From contig NZ_MSIE01000013.1 in NCBI RefSeq assembly GCF_001921205.1, forward strand, positions 97,805-161,804: a stretch of DNA of 64,000 nt, in the 5' to 3' direction. Below are positions 50,402 through 58,595 of this stretch, piece by piece. The stretch comes from Actinophytocola xanthii (GTDB lineage Bacteria > Actinomycetota > Actinomycetes > Mycobacteriales > Pseudonocardiaceae). The translations under genes were made by a program, and so were the position numbers. Every line of letters starts with the position of its first letter. Position 1 is the stretch's first letter. Under the pieces are notes generated by a model. The model was not told the origin of the DNA, did not search any database, and saw only the letters and a list, made by a program, of their open reading frames with translations.

Positions 50402-51460
50402 GTGCCACTGACCTTTGGTGTCGAAGAGGAGTTCCTGCTGGTCGACGCGGACGGCCAGCTCGCGGGACAGGGTCCGGAGGTGGTCCGCGCCACCGACGAT
50501 CCCCAGGGTGAGATCGAGACCGAGCTGACCCTGTGCCAGGTGGAGTCGGCGACGGGGATCTGCCACACGCCGGAGGGTGTGCTCGGCCAGCTCGTCACCC
50601 TGCGCTCCGGCCTGGCCGAGGCCGCGAGGCCGCGCGGGCTGCGGGTGCTGCCCAGCGGCGCGCCGGTGCTGCCGGAGGAGAGCGGGCCGGAGATCACGCC
50701 CAAGGCGCGCTACCTGCGGATGGCCCGCCACTTCGGCGCCACCGCGCGCGGCGGGGCTACCTGCGGCTGCCACGTGCACGTCGGCATGGCCGACCGGGAG
50801 CTGGGCGTGCGGGTGATCAACCAGGTGCGCGGCTGGCTGCCGGCGCTGCTGGCGGTGACCGCGAACTCCCCGTTCTCCGGCGGGGACACCGGGTACGCCA
50901 GCTGGCGGTACCAGAGCTGGTCGCGCTGGCCGTCGGCCGGGGCGCCGCCGGTGTTCGCGTCGCTGGACGAGTACGAGTCCATCGTGGACCAGATGCTCCG
51001 CTCTGGAGCGATCCTCGACAAGGCGATGGTCTACTGGGACATCCGCCTGTCCGACCACCAGCCGACCCTGGAGTTCCGCGTCTCCGACGTCGCCGCGACG
51101 GCCGGGGACGCCGCGCTGCTGGCGGTGCTGGTGCGCGGTCTGGTCACGCACGCCATGTCGTGGGGCGGCGCCGTGCCGGACATGCCCCCGTCGGTGCTGA
51201 GGGCCAACCTCTGGCGCGCCTCCCACGACGGTCTGAGTGGGGCGTGCCTGCACCCCCTGACCGGTGAGCTGGTCCCCCTGAACGCGCAGCTGTTCGACCT
51301 CCTGGAGATGATCAAACCCTCCCTCGGCGACGACGTCGACTTCGCGGTGGCGGGCCTGGCGAAGCTCCGCGAACAGGGCGGCGGCGCCGACCGCCAACGC
51401 GCCGCGTACGCCCGCCGCGGCAAACTCCGCGACGTGGTGGACGAGCTGGCCCTGCGGTGA
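50402..51460 (+). CDS. GCS2-family carboxylate-amine ligase (YbdK-like)
   Basis: The 352-residue protein belongs to the glutamate-cysteine ligase type 2 family. Seen are the N-terminal TFGVEEEFLLVD with metal-binding Glu residues, ETELTLCQVESATGIC, CGCHVHVGMADRE with the conserved His, and LEFRVSDVAATAGDAALLA. Actinomycetes often carry several such genes; EgtA-type and YbdK-type ligases differ in substrates, and this one fits the shorter YbdK type with weak or unknown amino-acid substrate. GTG 50402 gives the conserved N terminus. No thiol-biosynthesis genes lie nearby. Confidence 0.9.
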   Translation: MPLTFGVEEEFLLVDADGQLAGQGPEVVRATDDPQGEIETELTLCQVESATGICHTPEGVLGQLVTLRSGLAEAARPRGLRVLPSGAPVLPEESGPEITPKARYLRMARHFGATARGGATCGCHVHVGMADRELGVRVINQVRGWLPALLAVTANSPFSGGDTGYASWRYQSWSRWPSAGAPPVFASLDEYESIVDQMLRSGAILDKAMVYWDIRLSDHQPTLEFRVSDVAATAGDAALLAVLVRGLVTHAMSWGGAVPDMPPSVLRANLWRASHDGLSGACLHPLTGELVPLNAQLFDLLEMIKPSLGDDVDFAVAGLAKLREQGGGADRQRAAYARRGKLRDVVDELALR

Positions 51461-51503
51461 GCCGCTGGGCGTGCGGCCGGGTGACCTTGTCGGTGCTCGG
51501 CCG

Positions 51504-51509
51504 TAGGCT
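51504..51509 (+). promoter_or_regulatory. Likely leaderless -10 box (TAGGCT) of the DUF2277 gene
   Basis: TAGGCT ends 6 bases before the ATG at 51516; TGACCT 16 bases further upstream is a possible -35 box. No Shine-Dalgarno sequence is present. Confidence 0.5.
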
Positions 51510-51515
51510 CGCGGC

Positions 51516-51791
51516 ATGTGTCGGAACATCACCGCCCTGCGTGGGCTCGAGCCCGCCGCCACGCCCGAGGAGATCGAGGCAGCCGCGCGGCAGTACGTCC
51601 GGAAGGTGAGCGGGGTGCAGTCGCTGTCGGACAGCACCCGTGAGCCGTTCGAGGCCGCGGTCGCCGAGATCGCGAAGGTCACCACGCGCCTGCTCGCCGA
51701 GCTCCCGCCCCGCCGCCAGCCGCCGACGACCGTACCGCCGCTGCGCCGGCCGGAGGTCCAGGCCCGCATCGCCGCCGCCGCGAGGAAGTAG
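51516..51791 (+). CDS. DUF2277-type small protein
   Basis: The 91-residue product starts MCRNITALRGLEPAATPEEI, the characteristic opening of the DUF2277 family, and contains a helical core (AARQYVRKVSGVQSLSDS) with a Pro/Arg-rich C-terminal part. It is a predicted DNA-binding or nucleic-acid-associated protein in some descriptions, but no function is established. It is preceded by a leaderless-type promoter and separated from the lanthipeptide cluster by 159 bases. Confidence 0.85.
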   Translation: MCRNITALRGLEPAATPEEIEAAARQYVRKVSGVQSLSDSTREPFEAAVAEIAKVTTRLLAELPPRRQPPTTVPPLRRPEVQARIAAAARK

Positions 51792-51950
51792 CGCGAAGCG
51801 GGAGATTGTCCCCCTTCCCCGACTTTCTCGCTCGCCGGGATTCATGACATCCGCGTGTCGACGCGGTGACAATCTGCACTGACCGTCGGGTCCGATGATG
51901 CCGCACGATTGCTCCCGTCAGCGAGGACCGACGGGGCGGGAGCGAGTCGA
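51792..51950 (+). promoter_or_regulatory. Promoter region of the lanthipeptide cluster
   Basis: An 8-bp inverted pair, AGATTGTC (51803-51810) and GACAATCT (51868-51875), spans the region upstream of lanKC. GGGCGGGAGCGAG serves as Shine-Dalgarno region before ATG 51951. The ATTGTC/GACAAT half-sites also occur in the spacer next to the cluster regulator (59279-59284 and 59362-59367). Confidence 0.5.
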
Positions 51951-54563
51951 ATGGACCAGGACTACCAGCCATTCTGTATGGCTGATCCTTCGTTCTACGA
52001 CGCGATGCACTCCGAGCGCACCGCCGGCGAGTCCTTCCGGACCGCCTCCCGCGAACTTCCCGAGGGATGGGTGCTGCGGCCGCAGGACGACTGGTTCGTC
52101 GTCGACCCCGCGCAGCGGCAGGAACTCCCCCTCCAGGGGTGGAAGATCCACGCCTCGGCCACCACCGAGAACGCCGAGCGGGTCCTCGGCACCATCTGGG
52201 ACTACTGCGTCCCCCGCGGCATCTCCTTCAAGTTCCTCCGCTCGGCCACGGCCCTGCTCGCGCGGGTCTCCAAGTACGCCCCGCGCGGCGGCAGCGGCAA
52301 GCTCGTCACGGTCTACCCGGAGAACGAGGCCGCCTGCGAGACCATCCTCGCCGAGCTCGGGGCGCTGCTCGAGGGCGAGGAGAGCCCCTACATCCTCACC
52401 GACCTGCGCTGGGGCAAGGGCCCGCTCTACGTCCGCTACGGCGCCTTCGCCATGCGCTACATGGTCGACGAGCGCGGCCAGCTCACCCCGGCGATCGCCG
52501 ACCCCGACGGGAACCTGGTGCCCGACCGGCGGGAGCCGGTGTTCCGGGTCCCGCCGTGGGTGACCCTGCCGGACTTCCTCGCCCCGCACCTCGAGGCGCG
52601 CAACGCGGTCACCATGACCGACGTGCCCTACGAGGTCGAGTCCGTGCTGCACTTCTCCAACGGCGGCGGGATCTACCTCGGCCGCGACACCCGCACCGGC
52701 GAGCGGGTGGTGCTCAAGGAGGGCCGGCCGCACGCGGGGCTCGACGCCTGGAGCCACGACGCGGTCCGCCGCCTCGAGCGGGAGCACGACACGCTGCGCC
52801 GCCTCGCCGGAATCCCGGGCATCCCGCGCGTGCACGACCTCTTCTGGCTCGGCGAGCACCGGTTCCTGGCCATGGAGTACGTCGAGGGCGACGTGCTCGG
52901 CAAGGCCATCACCCTGCGCTACCCGATGATCGACCCGACGGCGACGCCCGAGCGGTACGCCGAGTTCAGCGAGTGGGCCGTCGACATCCACCGCCAGGTG
53001 AGCGAGACCATCGCCCAGGTGCACGAGCGCGGCGTCGTCTACGGCGACCTGCACCTGTTCAACATCGTCGTGCGGCCGGACGACACGATCGCCCTGCTCG
53101 ACTTCGAGGTGACCTCCAACGTCGAGGACGCCCACCGGCCGGGCCTGGGCAACCCCGGCTTCGCCCCGCCGCGCAGCCTCACCGGGTTCGACATCGACCT
53201 GTACTCGCTGGCCTGCCTGCGTCTCGCGCTGTTCCTGCCGATGACCAACCTGCTCGGCCTGCACCGCGTCAAGGCGCGGCACTTCGCCGACATCATCACC
53301 GCGAACTTCCCCGTCGACCGGGCCTTCCTGGACCCGGGTGTGGACGTGATCGTGCCCCCGGGCACCCCGTCGCTCCCGCACCCGCGGATCGAGCCTGACC
53401 GGGACGAGTGGCCGCGGCTGCGCGACGAGCTGGCCAGCGCGATCCGGGCCAGCGCCACGCCCGAGCGGGACGACCGTCTCTTCCCCGGCGACCCGCGGCA
53501 GTTCGCCGAGGGCGGGCTCGGCCTGGCCCACGGCGCGGCAGGCGTGCTGTACGCGCTCGATGTCACCGGCGCCGGTCGGGAGCCGCAGTACGAGGAGTGG
53601 CTGCTACGCCGCGCCGTGGACCCGCCGAGCGGCAGCCGGCTGGGCCTCTACGACGGCCTGCACGGCGCCGCCTTCGTGCTCGAGCACCTCGGCCACCGGC
53701 AGGCCGCGCTGGACGTCGTCGACATCTGCCTGCGCGAGGACTGGGAGAAGCTCGGCTCGGACCTGTACGGCGGCCTGGCCGGGATGGGGCTGAACCTGCT
53801 CGAGCTGGCCTCCCGGACCGGCGACCCGGCGCTGCGGGCAGCCGGCCTGCGGGCCGCCGAGCTGTTGGCCGACCGGCTGCCTGACCTGCCGGCCGCCTCG
53901 CCCGAGGACCCGCGGCCGATCTCCGGCGGCGGCCAGCCCCTGGCCGGGCTGCTGCGCGGCCGGTCGGGCCAGGCCGTGCTGCTGATGCGGGCCTACGACG
54001 AGACCGGGGACGAGGCGCTGCTCGACCACGCGGCGCTGGCGTTGCGGCACGACCTGAGCCGCTGTGTCGTCCGGGACAACGGCACCCTCGAGGTCAACGA
54101 GGGCTGGCGCACGATGCCCTACCTGGACGGCGGCAGTATCGGGATCGGCATGGCCCTGGACGAGTACCTGGCCCGCCGGCCCGCCGACGAGCACACCGAC
54201 CGGTTCACCGATGCCAGCCGGCGCGCGTCGCTCGCCGCCCGGTCGCGGATGTACATCCTCCCCGGCCTGTTCACCGGCCGCGCCGGCATCCTGCTCTACC
54301 TCGTCGGCCGGTCCGCGGCCGCGGAGGACGTGGACCGCCAGATCCGCAACCTCGCCTGGCACGCGCTGCCCTACGGCGAGGGGATGGCCTTCCCCGGCAC
54401 GGCGCTGCTGCGCCTGTCGATGGACCTGGCCACCGGCACCGCGGGCGTACTGCTCGCGCTCGGCGCCGCGCTGCACGAGGAGCCGGTGCACCTGCCGGGC
54501 CTCGCCCGCGCGGCGAGCACCACCACCCAGAGGACCCCCGCGTCGACCGGCGCGGGTCTGTAG
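51951..54563 (+). CDS. lanKC: Class III lanthionine synthetase (LanKC)
   Basis: The 870-residue protein has the three parts of RamC/LabKC enzymes: a lyase-like N terminus (about 1-220), a Ser/Thr kinase-like domain (about 230-500) and a LanC-like cyclase (about 520-850). The kinase shows Lys256 in VVLKEGRP, Asp366 and Asn371 in YGDLHLFNIVV, and Asp384 in LLDFEV. The cyclase lacks the zinc-binding Cys-Cys-His/Gly motifs of LanC and LanL, which defines class III. It dehydrates Ser/Thr of the precursor encoded 27 bases downstream and forms lanthionine or labionin rings in the cytosol. Confidence 0.95.
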   Translation: MDQDYQPFCMADPSFYDAMHSERTAGESFRTASRELPEGWVLRPQDDWFVVDPAQRQELPLQGWKIHASATTENAERVLGTIWDYCVPRGISFKFLRSATALLARVSKYAPRGGSGKLVTVYPENEAACETILAELGALLEGEESPYILTDLRWGKGPLYVRYGAFAMRYMVDERGQLTPAIADPDGNLVPDRREPVFRVPPWVTLPDFLAPHLEARNAVTMTDVPYEVESVLHFSNGGGIYLGRDTRTGERVVLKEGRPHAGLDAWSHDAVRRLEREHDTLRRLAGIPGIPRVHDLFWLGEHRFLAMEYVEGDVLGKAITLRYPMIDPTATPERYAEFSEWAVDIHRQVSETIAQVHERGVVYGDLHLFNIVVRPDDTIALLDFEVTSNVEDAHRPGLGNPGFAPPRSLTGFDIDLYSLACLRLALFLPMTNLLGLHRVKARHFADIITANFPVDRAFLDPGVDVIVPPGTPSLPHPRIEPDRDEWPRLRDELASAIRASATPERDDRLFPGDPRQFAEGGLGLAHGAAGVLYALDVTGAGREPQYEEWLLRRAVDPPSGSRLGLYDGLHGAAFVLEHLGHRQAALDVVDICLREDWEKLGSDLYGGLAGMGLNLLELASRTGDPALRAAGLRAAELLADRLPDLPAASPEDPRPISGGGQPLAGLLRGRSGQAVLLMRAYDETGDEALLDHAALALRHDLSRCVVRDNGTLEVNEGWRTMPYLDGGSIGIGMALDEYLARRPADEHTDRFTDASRRASLAARSRMYILPGLFTGRAGILLYLVGRSAAAEDVDRQIRNLAWHALPYGEGMAFPGTALLRLSMDLATGTAGVLLALGAALHEEPVHLPGLARAASTTTQRTPASTGAGL

Positions 54564-54590
54564 GAAAAACACCCCACCAAGGAGAAGAAA

Positions 54591-54740
54591 ATGGCGCTTC
54601 TGGACCTTCAGGGCATGGACAACGCTCCGCAGACCGGCAACACCGGTGGCAGCTCCAACTCGGGGCACTCCTGCCCGAGCAACCTCAGCGTGACCCTCTG
54701 CGACGGCTCGAGCGGCCTGAGCGTGCTGATCTGCCACTGA
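54591..54740 (+). CDS. Class III lanthipeptide precursor (SapB/AmfS-like)
   Basis: The 49-residue peptide follows AAGGAGAAG by a good spacing from ATG 54591. The leader has the class III recognition motif LLDLQ (residues 3-7). The core has two labionin motifs of the form SxxSxxxC: Ser30-Ser33-Cys37 and Ser41-Ser44-Cys48, plus Ser27-Cys28, and ends in His49. Two such motifs spaced by a few residues are what SapB and AmfS carry; these are hydrophobic surfactant peptides that let aerial hyphae leave the aqueous surface. A similar morphogenetic role is likely. Confidence 0.93.
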   Translation: MALLDLQGMDNAPQTGNTGGSSNSGHSCPSNLSVTLCDGSSGLSVLICH

Positions 54741-54759
54741 TCACGTGATCGAGCGCCGG

Positions 54760-54784
54760 ACCACCACACCCAGACATTGGTGGT
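54760..54784 (+). terminator. Weak hairpin after the precursor gene
   Basis: ACCACCA (54760-54766) pairs with TGGTGGT (54778-54784) around an 11-base loop, 20 bases after the precursor stop. Confidence 0.45.
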
Positions 54785-54804
54785 AGGGCGACAAGCAAGG
54801 TGGA

Positions 54805-54843
54805 CCGCGGTCCCGGACGACTGGCGTTCGTCCGGGGCCGCGG
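54805..54843 (+). terminator. Strong hairpin between precursor and transporter genes
   Basis: A 16-bp stem with one G-U pair (54805-54820 with 54828-54843) closes a 7-base loop. It probably stops most transcripts after the precursor, giving more precursor than transporter message. Confidence 0.85.
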
Positions 54844-54865
54844 CCCGTGACCAGGAGTTTAGGAC

Positions 54866-54934
54866 GTGTCCCGACAGCCCGTGATCGCGACCGGGACGCC
54901 GGCGGCACGCCCTCGGCGGCGGGAGAACCGGTGA
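54866..54934 (+). CDS. 22-codon frame overlapping the transporter start
   Basis: GTG 54866 follows AGGAG by 8 bases and opens a frame (SRQPVIATGTPAARPRRREN) whose TGA overlaps the GTG start of the ABC transporter at 54931. It is either a short coupled leader peptide or the true N terminus of the transporter separated by a one-base indel. No homology is recognised. Confidence 0.35.
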   Translation: MSRQPVIATGTPAARPRRRENR

Positions 54935-56577
54935 CCGCTTTCACCTCGATCGCCCGCCACGCCGGCGGCTGGCTCCCGGTGATCGGCGCGGCGTCCCTGC
55001 TCGGCACGCTCGGCGCGTTGGCCCTGCCGATCGTACTCGGCCGCGCCGTCGACGCGATCGTGTCCGGTGCGGACAGTGAGCTGTGGCTCGTGCTCGCCAC
55101 CGGTCTCATCCTGCTCGGGGTGGTCACCGATCTCCTCGACGTGTTCGCCGGCACGGCGTGCGTGGCCGGCACGACGGCGTGGCTGCGGACGCGGCTGGTC
55201 CGCCACATCCTCGGCGCCGGCGACGCCGGCCGGCGCGGTCTGGACACCGGCGACCTGGTCAGCCGGGTCTCGGGCAACGCGGCCGAGGCCGCGCAGGCCG
55301 GGCCGAGCCTGGTGACCGTCGGCAGCGCGCTGCTGCCCTCGGTCGGCAGCCTCGCGCTGCTGGCCTACCTGGACCTCTGGCTCGCGGTGGCGTTCCTGGC
55401 CGGGCTCGTGCTGGTCGGGATCGTGCTGCGGGTCTTCACCCGGCGAACCGCCGAGGTGGTCACCGCCTACCTGGCGATCCAGGGCCGGATCGCCGCGCGG
55501 CTGGGCGAGTCGCTGGGCGGGGCGCGCACGATCGCCGCCGCCGGGACGCTCGAGCGGGAGCGGCGGCGGGTGCTCGGACCGCTCGCCCAGATGCGCGAGC
55601 AGGGCATGCGGAGCTGGCAGGTGCTCGCGTCGTCGGCGGCGCAGGGCGCGGTCGTCGGTCCGCTGGTCCTGGTGGCCGTGCTCGCCACCGGCGGCATCGC
55701 GCTGCACCAGGGGAGGATCACCCCCGGCGAGCTGTTCGCCGCCGGCCAGTACGCGATGATCGGCGCCGGCCTCGGCGGGCTGACCGGGGTGTTCGGTCGG
55801 CTGGCGCGGGCGCGGGCCGGGGTGAGCCGGGTCGGCGAGGTCCTCGACATCGCGCCGTTCGGCCACGGCGACACCGTCCTCCCGCCCGGGCCCGGCCGCC
55901 TGGAGCTGCGGGGCGTCACCGTGCGGGCCGGGGCGGTGGAGCTGCTGTCCGGTGTGGACCTGGAGGTGCCCGGGGGCGCGGCGGTGGCCGTGGTCGGGCA
56001 CTCCGGCGCCGGGAAGTCGGTCCTCGCCGCGCTGGCGGCGCGGCTGCGCGACCCGGACGAGGGCACGGTCCTGCTCGACGGCGTCCCGATCTCCCGGCTG
56101 TCCCACGACGAGCTGCGAACGGCGGTCGGCTGCGCGTTCGAGCGCCCGGTCCTGGTCGGCGCGACGGTCGCGGAGGCCATCTCGCCGCACGCGGCGCCCG
56201 CCGAGGTCGAGTCGGCGGCCAGGGCGGTGCACGCCCACGAGTTCGTCAGCCGCCTGCCGCACGGCTACCACACCCCGCTGGCCTCGGCCCCGATGTCCGG
56301 CGGCGAACGCCAGCGGCTCGGCCTCGCCCGCGCCTGGCCCGCGGCCCGCCTCCTCGTCCTGGACGACGCCACCTCGAGCCTGGACATGGTCACCGAGATG
56401 CAGATCAGCCGAACCCTGACCGACGGCGGCGACCGAACCCGCCTTGTGGTCACCCACCGCCGCTCGACGGCCGCCCGAGCCGACCTCGTGGTCTGGCTGG
56501 ACCGAGGCCGCGTCCGCGCCCTCGGCCCCCACGACCACCTCTGGACCAACCCCGACTACCGCAAAGTCTTCGGCTGA
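54931..56577 (+). CDS. ABC half-transporter of the lanthipeptide cluster (RamA-like)
   Basis: The 548-residue protein has a six-helix exporter membrane domain (about 10-305) and an ATPase domain with Walker A GHSGAGKSV, signature MSGGERQRLGLARAW, and Walker B LLVLDDATSSLD, in which Asp replaces the catalytic Glu. With the second half-transporter it would export the modified peptide. GTG 54931 follows GGGAGA at 4 bases; a GTG at 54847 would add 28 residues of unlikely sequence. A leader protease domain is absent, as in the ram system. Confidence 0.9.
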   Translation: MTAFTSIARHAGGWLPVIGAASLLGTLGALALPIVLGRAVDAIVSGADSELWLVLATGLILLGVVTDLLDVFAGTACVAGTTAWLRTRLVRHILGAGDAGRRGLDTGDLVSRVSGNAAEAAQAGPSLVTVGSALLPSVGSLALLAYLDLWLAVAFLAGLVLVGIVLRVFTRRTAEVVTAYLAIQGRIAARLGESLGGARTIAAAGTLERERRRVLGPLAQMREQGMRSWQVLASSAAQGAVVGPLVLVAVLATGGIALHQGRITPGELFAAGQYAMIGAGLGGLTGVFGRLARARAGVSRVGEVLDIAPFGHGDTVLPPGPGRLELRGVTVRAGAVELLSGVDLEVPGGAAVAVVGHSGAGKSVLAALAARLRDPDEGTVLLDGVPISRLSHDELRTAVGCAFERPVLVGATVAEAISPHAAPAEVESAARAVHAHEFVSRLPHGYHTPLASAPMSGGERQRLGLARAWPAARLLVLDDATSSLDMVTEMQISRTLTDGGDRTRLVVTHRRSTAARADLVVWLDRGRVRALGPHDHLWTNPDYRKVFG

Positions 56578-56634
56578 CCAAGCCACCCCCCAAGGCCCAC
56601 CCGACGACCAGCGGAACGGAGGAGAGAACCCCCG

Positions 56635-56856
56635 ATGCGCCAGCCACCGCCCACCTCCACAACCGCCGCCTCAGGGGACCGTGACGCAACCCAGCCACCA
56701 GTACGCGCTCAAGCCGAAGGTTCCCGAGCGAAGGTGACCAAGAGTGTGAATCCCGGGGAGGCGGGCCTGGACGCAACTCAGCCACCAGTACGTGCTCAAG
56801 CCGAAGGTTCCCGACCAAAGGTGACCAACACAAAAAATCCCGGGGAGGCGGACTAG
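56635..56856 (+). CDS. 73-codon frame with two 29-residue repeats
   Basis: ATG 56635 follows GGAGGAGAG and the frame ends at TAG 56854-56856, overlapping the GTG of the next transporter gene by one base. Residues 18-73 are two copies of a 29-residue unit beginning DATQPPVRAQAEGSR. The product would be hydrophilic and unstructured. Because the DNA repeat is well conserved on both strands, it may instead be an intergenic repeat that happens to be open. No family was recognised. Confidence 0.4.
   Translation: MRQPPPTSTTAASGDRDATQPPVRAQAEGSRAKVTKSVNPGEAGLDATQPPVRAQAEGSRPKVTNTKNPGEAD
56683..56855. repeat. Two copies of an 87-bp direct repeat
   Basis: Copies start at about 56683 and 56770. They share long identical runs, including CAGCCACCAGTACG and GCTCAAGCCGAAGGTTCCCG, and end in ATCCCGGGGAGGCGG. 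The second GGGGAGGCGG lies just before the start codon of the second transporter gene and may serve as its ribosome-binding site. Confidence 0.85.
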
Positions 56857-58562
56857 TGCGGCGGGAGGTGCGGTTCGCGGTTTCGTCGCTGCGGCGGGGG
56901 CCGTTGTTGCGGCTGGTCGGATGGTCGCTGCCCGAGGCGTTGCCGGCGGCCGCCTCGGGGTTCGTGGTCGCGCGGGCGGTGGATGCCGGGTTCCTCGCCG
57001 GGGAGCCGGTGACCGGCCTCGCCTGGCTGGGTGGGCTCGTGCTCATGTCGGTCGTGGGGGCGGCCGGGACGCGGATGGTGTTCCGGTGGCTCGGCGAGCT
57101 CGCCGAGCCGTTCCGCGACGACCTCGTGCAGCGGGTGGTGGGCGGGGCGCTGGCGCAGGCCGTGGCGGGCCGGGCCGACGACGGCGCGCTGGCGCGGCTG
57201 ACCCGGCAGGTGGAGATCGTCCGGGACACCTACGGCGGCCTGCTGATGGCCTGCCGGGGGTTCGTTGTCACGGTGGTCGGGGTGGTCGTCGGCCTGCTGT
57301 CGGTCGCCCCGGTGGTCGCGCTGCTGGTCATGCCGCCGTTCCTGCTGGGCCTGGTGGCGTTCGTGGCGATGCTCGGGCTCGCCGCGCAGCGGCAGCGCGA
57401 GGCAGTGCTCGCCGACGAGCGGCTGGCGGCCGCGACCGGGAGCGTTCTCGCCGGGGCGCGCGACATCACCGCGAGCGGGACCGAGGAGCACGCCGCCGGC
57501 ATGGTGGCGGGGCCGATCGCCGAGCAGGCGCGGGCCGAGCGGCGGCTGGCCGGGGTCGCCGCCCTGCGGACCCTGTGCTTCGCGCTCGGCGGCTGGCTGC
57601 CGCTGGTCGTGGTGCTGCTGGCCGGCGGCTGGCTGGTGGACCGCGGCCTCACCGCCGGCACCATCATGGGCGGGCTGACCTACGTCCTGTTCGGGCTGCA
57701 ACCGGCGCTGCAGAACCTCGTCAGCGGGGTCGGCGGCAGCGGCCTGCGGTTCGTGGTCACGCTGGGGCGGCTGCTCGACGCGAGCTCCATGCCCACCCCG
57801 CCGGCGCCGGCCCGCCGCCCGACGACCGGCCACGACGTGGAGCTGCGCGGGGTCACCTTCGCCTACGGCCCGCACGCCGAGCCGGTGCTGCGGGATCTCG
57901 ACCTGACCGTGCCGGCCGGCCAGCACCTCGCCGTCGTCGGACCGAGCGGGATCGGCAAGTCCACCCTGGTCGGCATCCTCAGCGGGCTGCTGCGGCCCGA
58001 CCGGGGTGCGGTGTCGATCGGCGGGGTGGACCCGGCCGAGCTGCCCGCCGACCAGCTGGCCGAGCTGCGGGTGCTGATCCCGCAGGAGGCCTACGTGTTC
58101 GCCGGGAGCGTCCGGGAGAACCTCACCTACCTGATGCGCCGGGAGCCGGCGGCCGGCGAGCTGGACGCCGCGGTCGCCGCGGTGGGCGCCGAGCTGCTGG
58201 TGGCCCGGCTGGGCGGCTATGCCGGTGCGGTGCGGCCGGCGGAGCTGTCGGCGGGGGAGCGGCAGCTGGTCGCACTCGTGCGCTCCTACCTCGCGCCGGC
58301 GCCGGTCGCCGTGCTCGACGAGGCGACCTGCCACCTGGACCCGGTGGCCGAGCGCCGCGCCGAGGAGGCGTTCGCGGCCAGGGGCGGGACCCTGATCGTC
58401 ATCGCGCACCGGATCAGCTCGGCCATGCGGGCCGAGCGGGTGCTGGTCATGGACGGGACGGGCGCCCAGGTCGGCGACCACGCGACGCTGGCCGCGACCT
58501 CGGCGCTCTACCGCGAGCTGGTCGGCCACTGGCAGCCGACGGCCCTGCCCGCCGCACCCTGA
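56856..58562 (+). CDS. ABC half-transporter of the lanthipeptide cluster (RamB-like)
   Basis: The 568-residue protein has an exporter membrane domain (about 15-310) and an ATPase domain with Walker A GPSGIGKSTL, signature ELSAGERQLVAL and a complete Walker B AVLDEATCHLD, followed by IVIAHRIS. Together with the RamA-like half, whose catalytic Glu is Asp, it would make a heterodimer with one better ATP site. GTG 56856 overlaps the stop of the preceding repeat frame (TAGTG). The gene is convergent with the cluster regulator, 33 bases away. Confidence 0.92.
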   Translation: MRREVRFAVSSLRRGPLLRLVGWSLPEALPAAASGFVVARAVDAGFLAGEPVTGLAWLGGLVLMSVVGAAGTRMVFRWLGELAEPFRDDLVQRVVGGALAQAVAGRADDGALARLTRQVEIVRDTYGGLLMACRGFVVTVVGVVVGLLSVAPVVALLVMPPFLLGLVAFVAMLGLAAQRQREAVLADERLAAATGSVLAGARDITASGTEEHAAGMVAGPIAEQARAERRLAGVAALRTLCFALGGWLPLVVVLLAGGWLVDRGLTAGTIMGGLTYVLFGLQPALQNLVSGVGGSGLRFVVTLGRLLDASSMPTPPAPARRPTTGHDVELRGVTFAYGPHAEPVLRDLDLTVPAGQHLAVVGPSGIGKSTLVGILSGLLRPDRGAVSIGGVDPAELPADQLAELRVLIPQEAYVFAGSVRENLTYLMRREPAAGELDAAVAAVGAELLVARLGGYAGAVRPAELSAGERQLVALVRSYLAPAPVAVLDEATCHLDPVAERRAEEAFAARGGTLIVIAHRISSAMRAERVLVMDGTGAQVGDHATLAATSALYRELVGHWQPTALPAAP

Positions 58563-58595
58563 CCCCAGACCCCTCCTCGCTGCGCTGGACGCGGG

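Noticed and set aside
56450..57229. Minus-strand frame across the 87-bp repeats with repeated GNLRLE blocks
   Set aside because: The repetition only mirrors the DNA repeat; the frame also overlaps two transporter genes antisense and has no ribosome-binding site.
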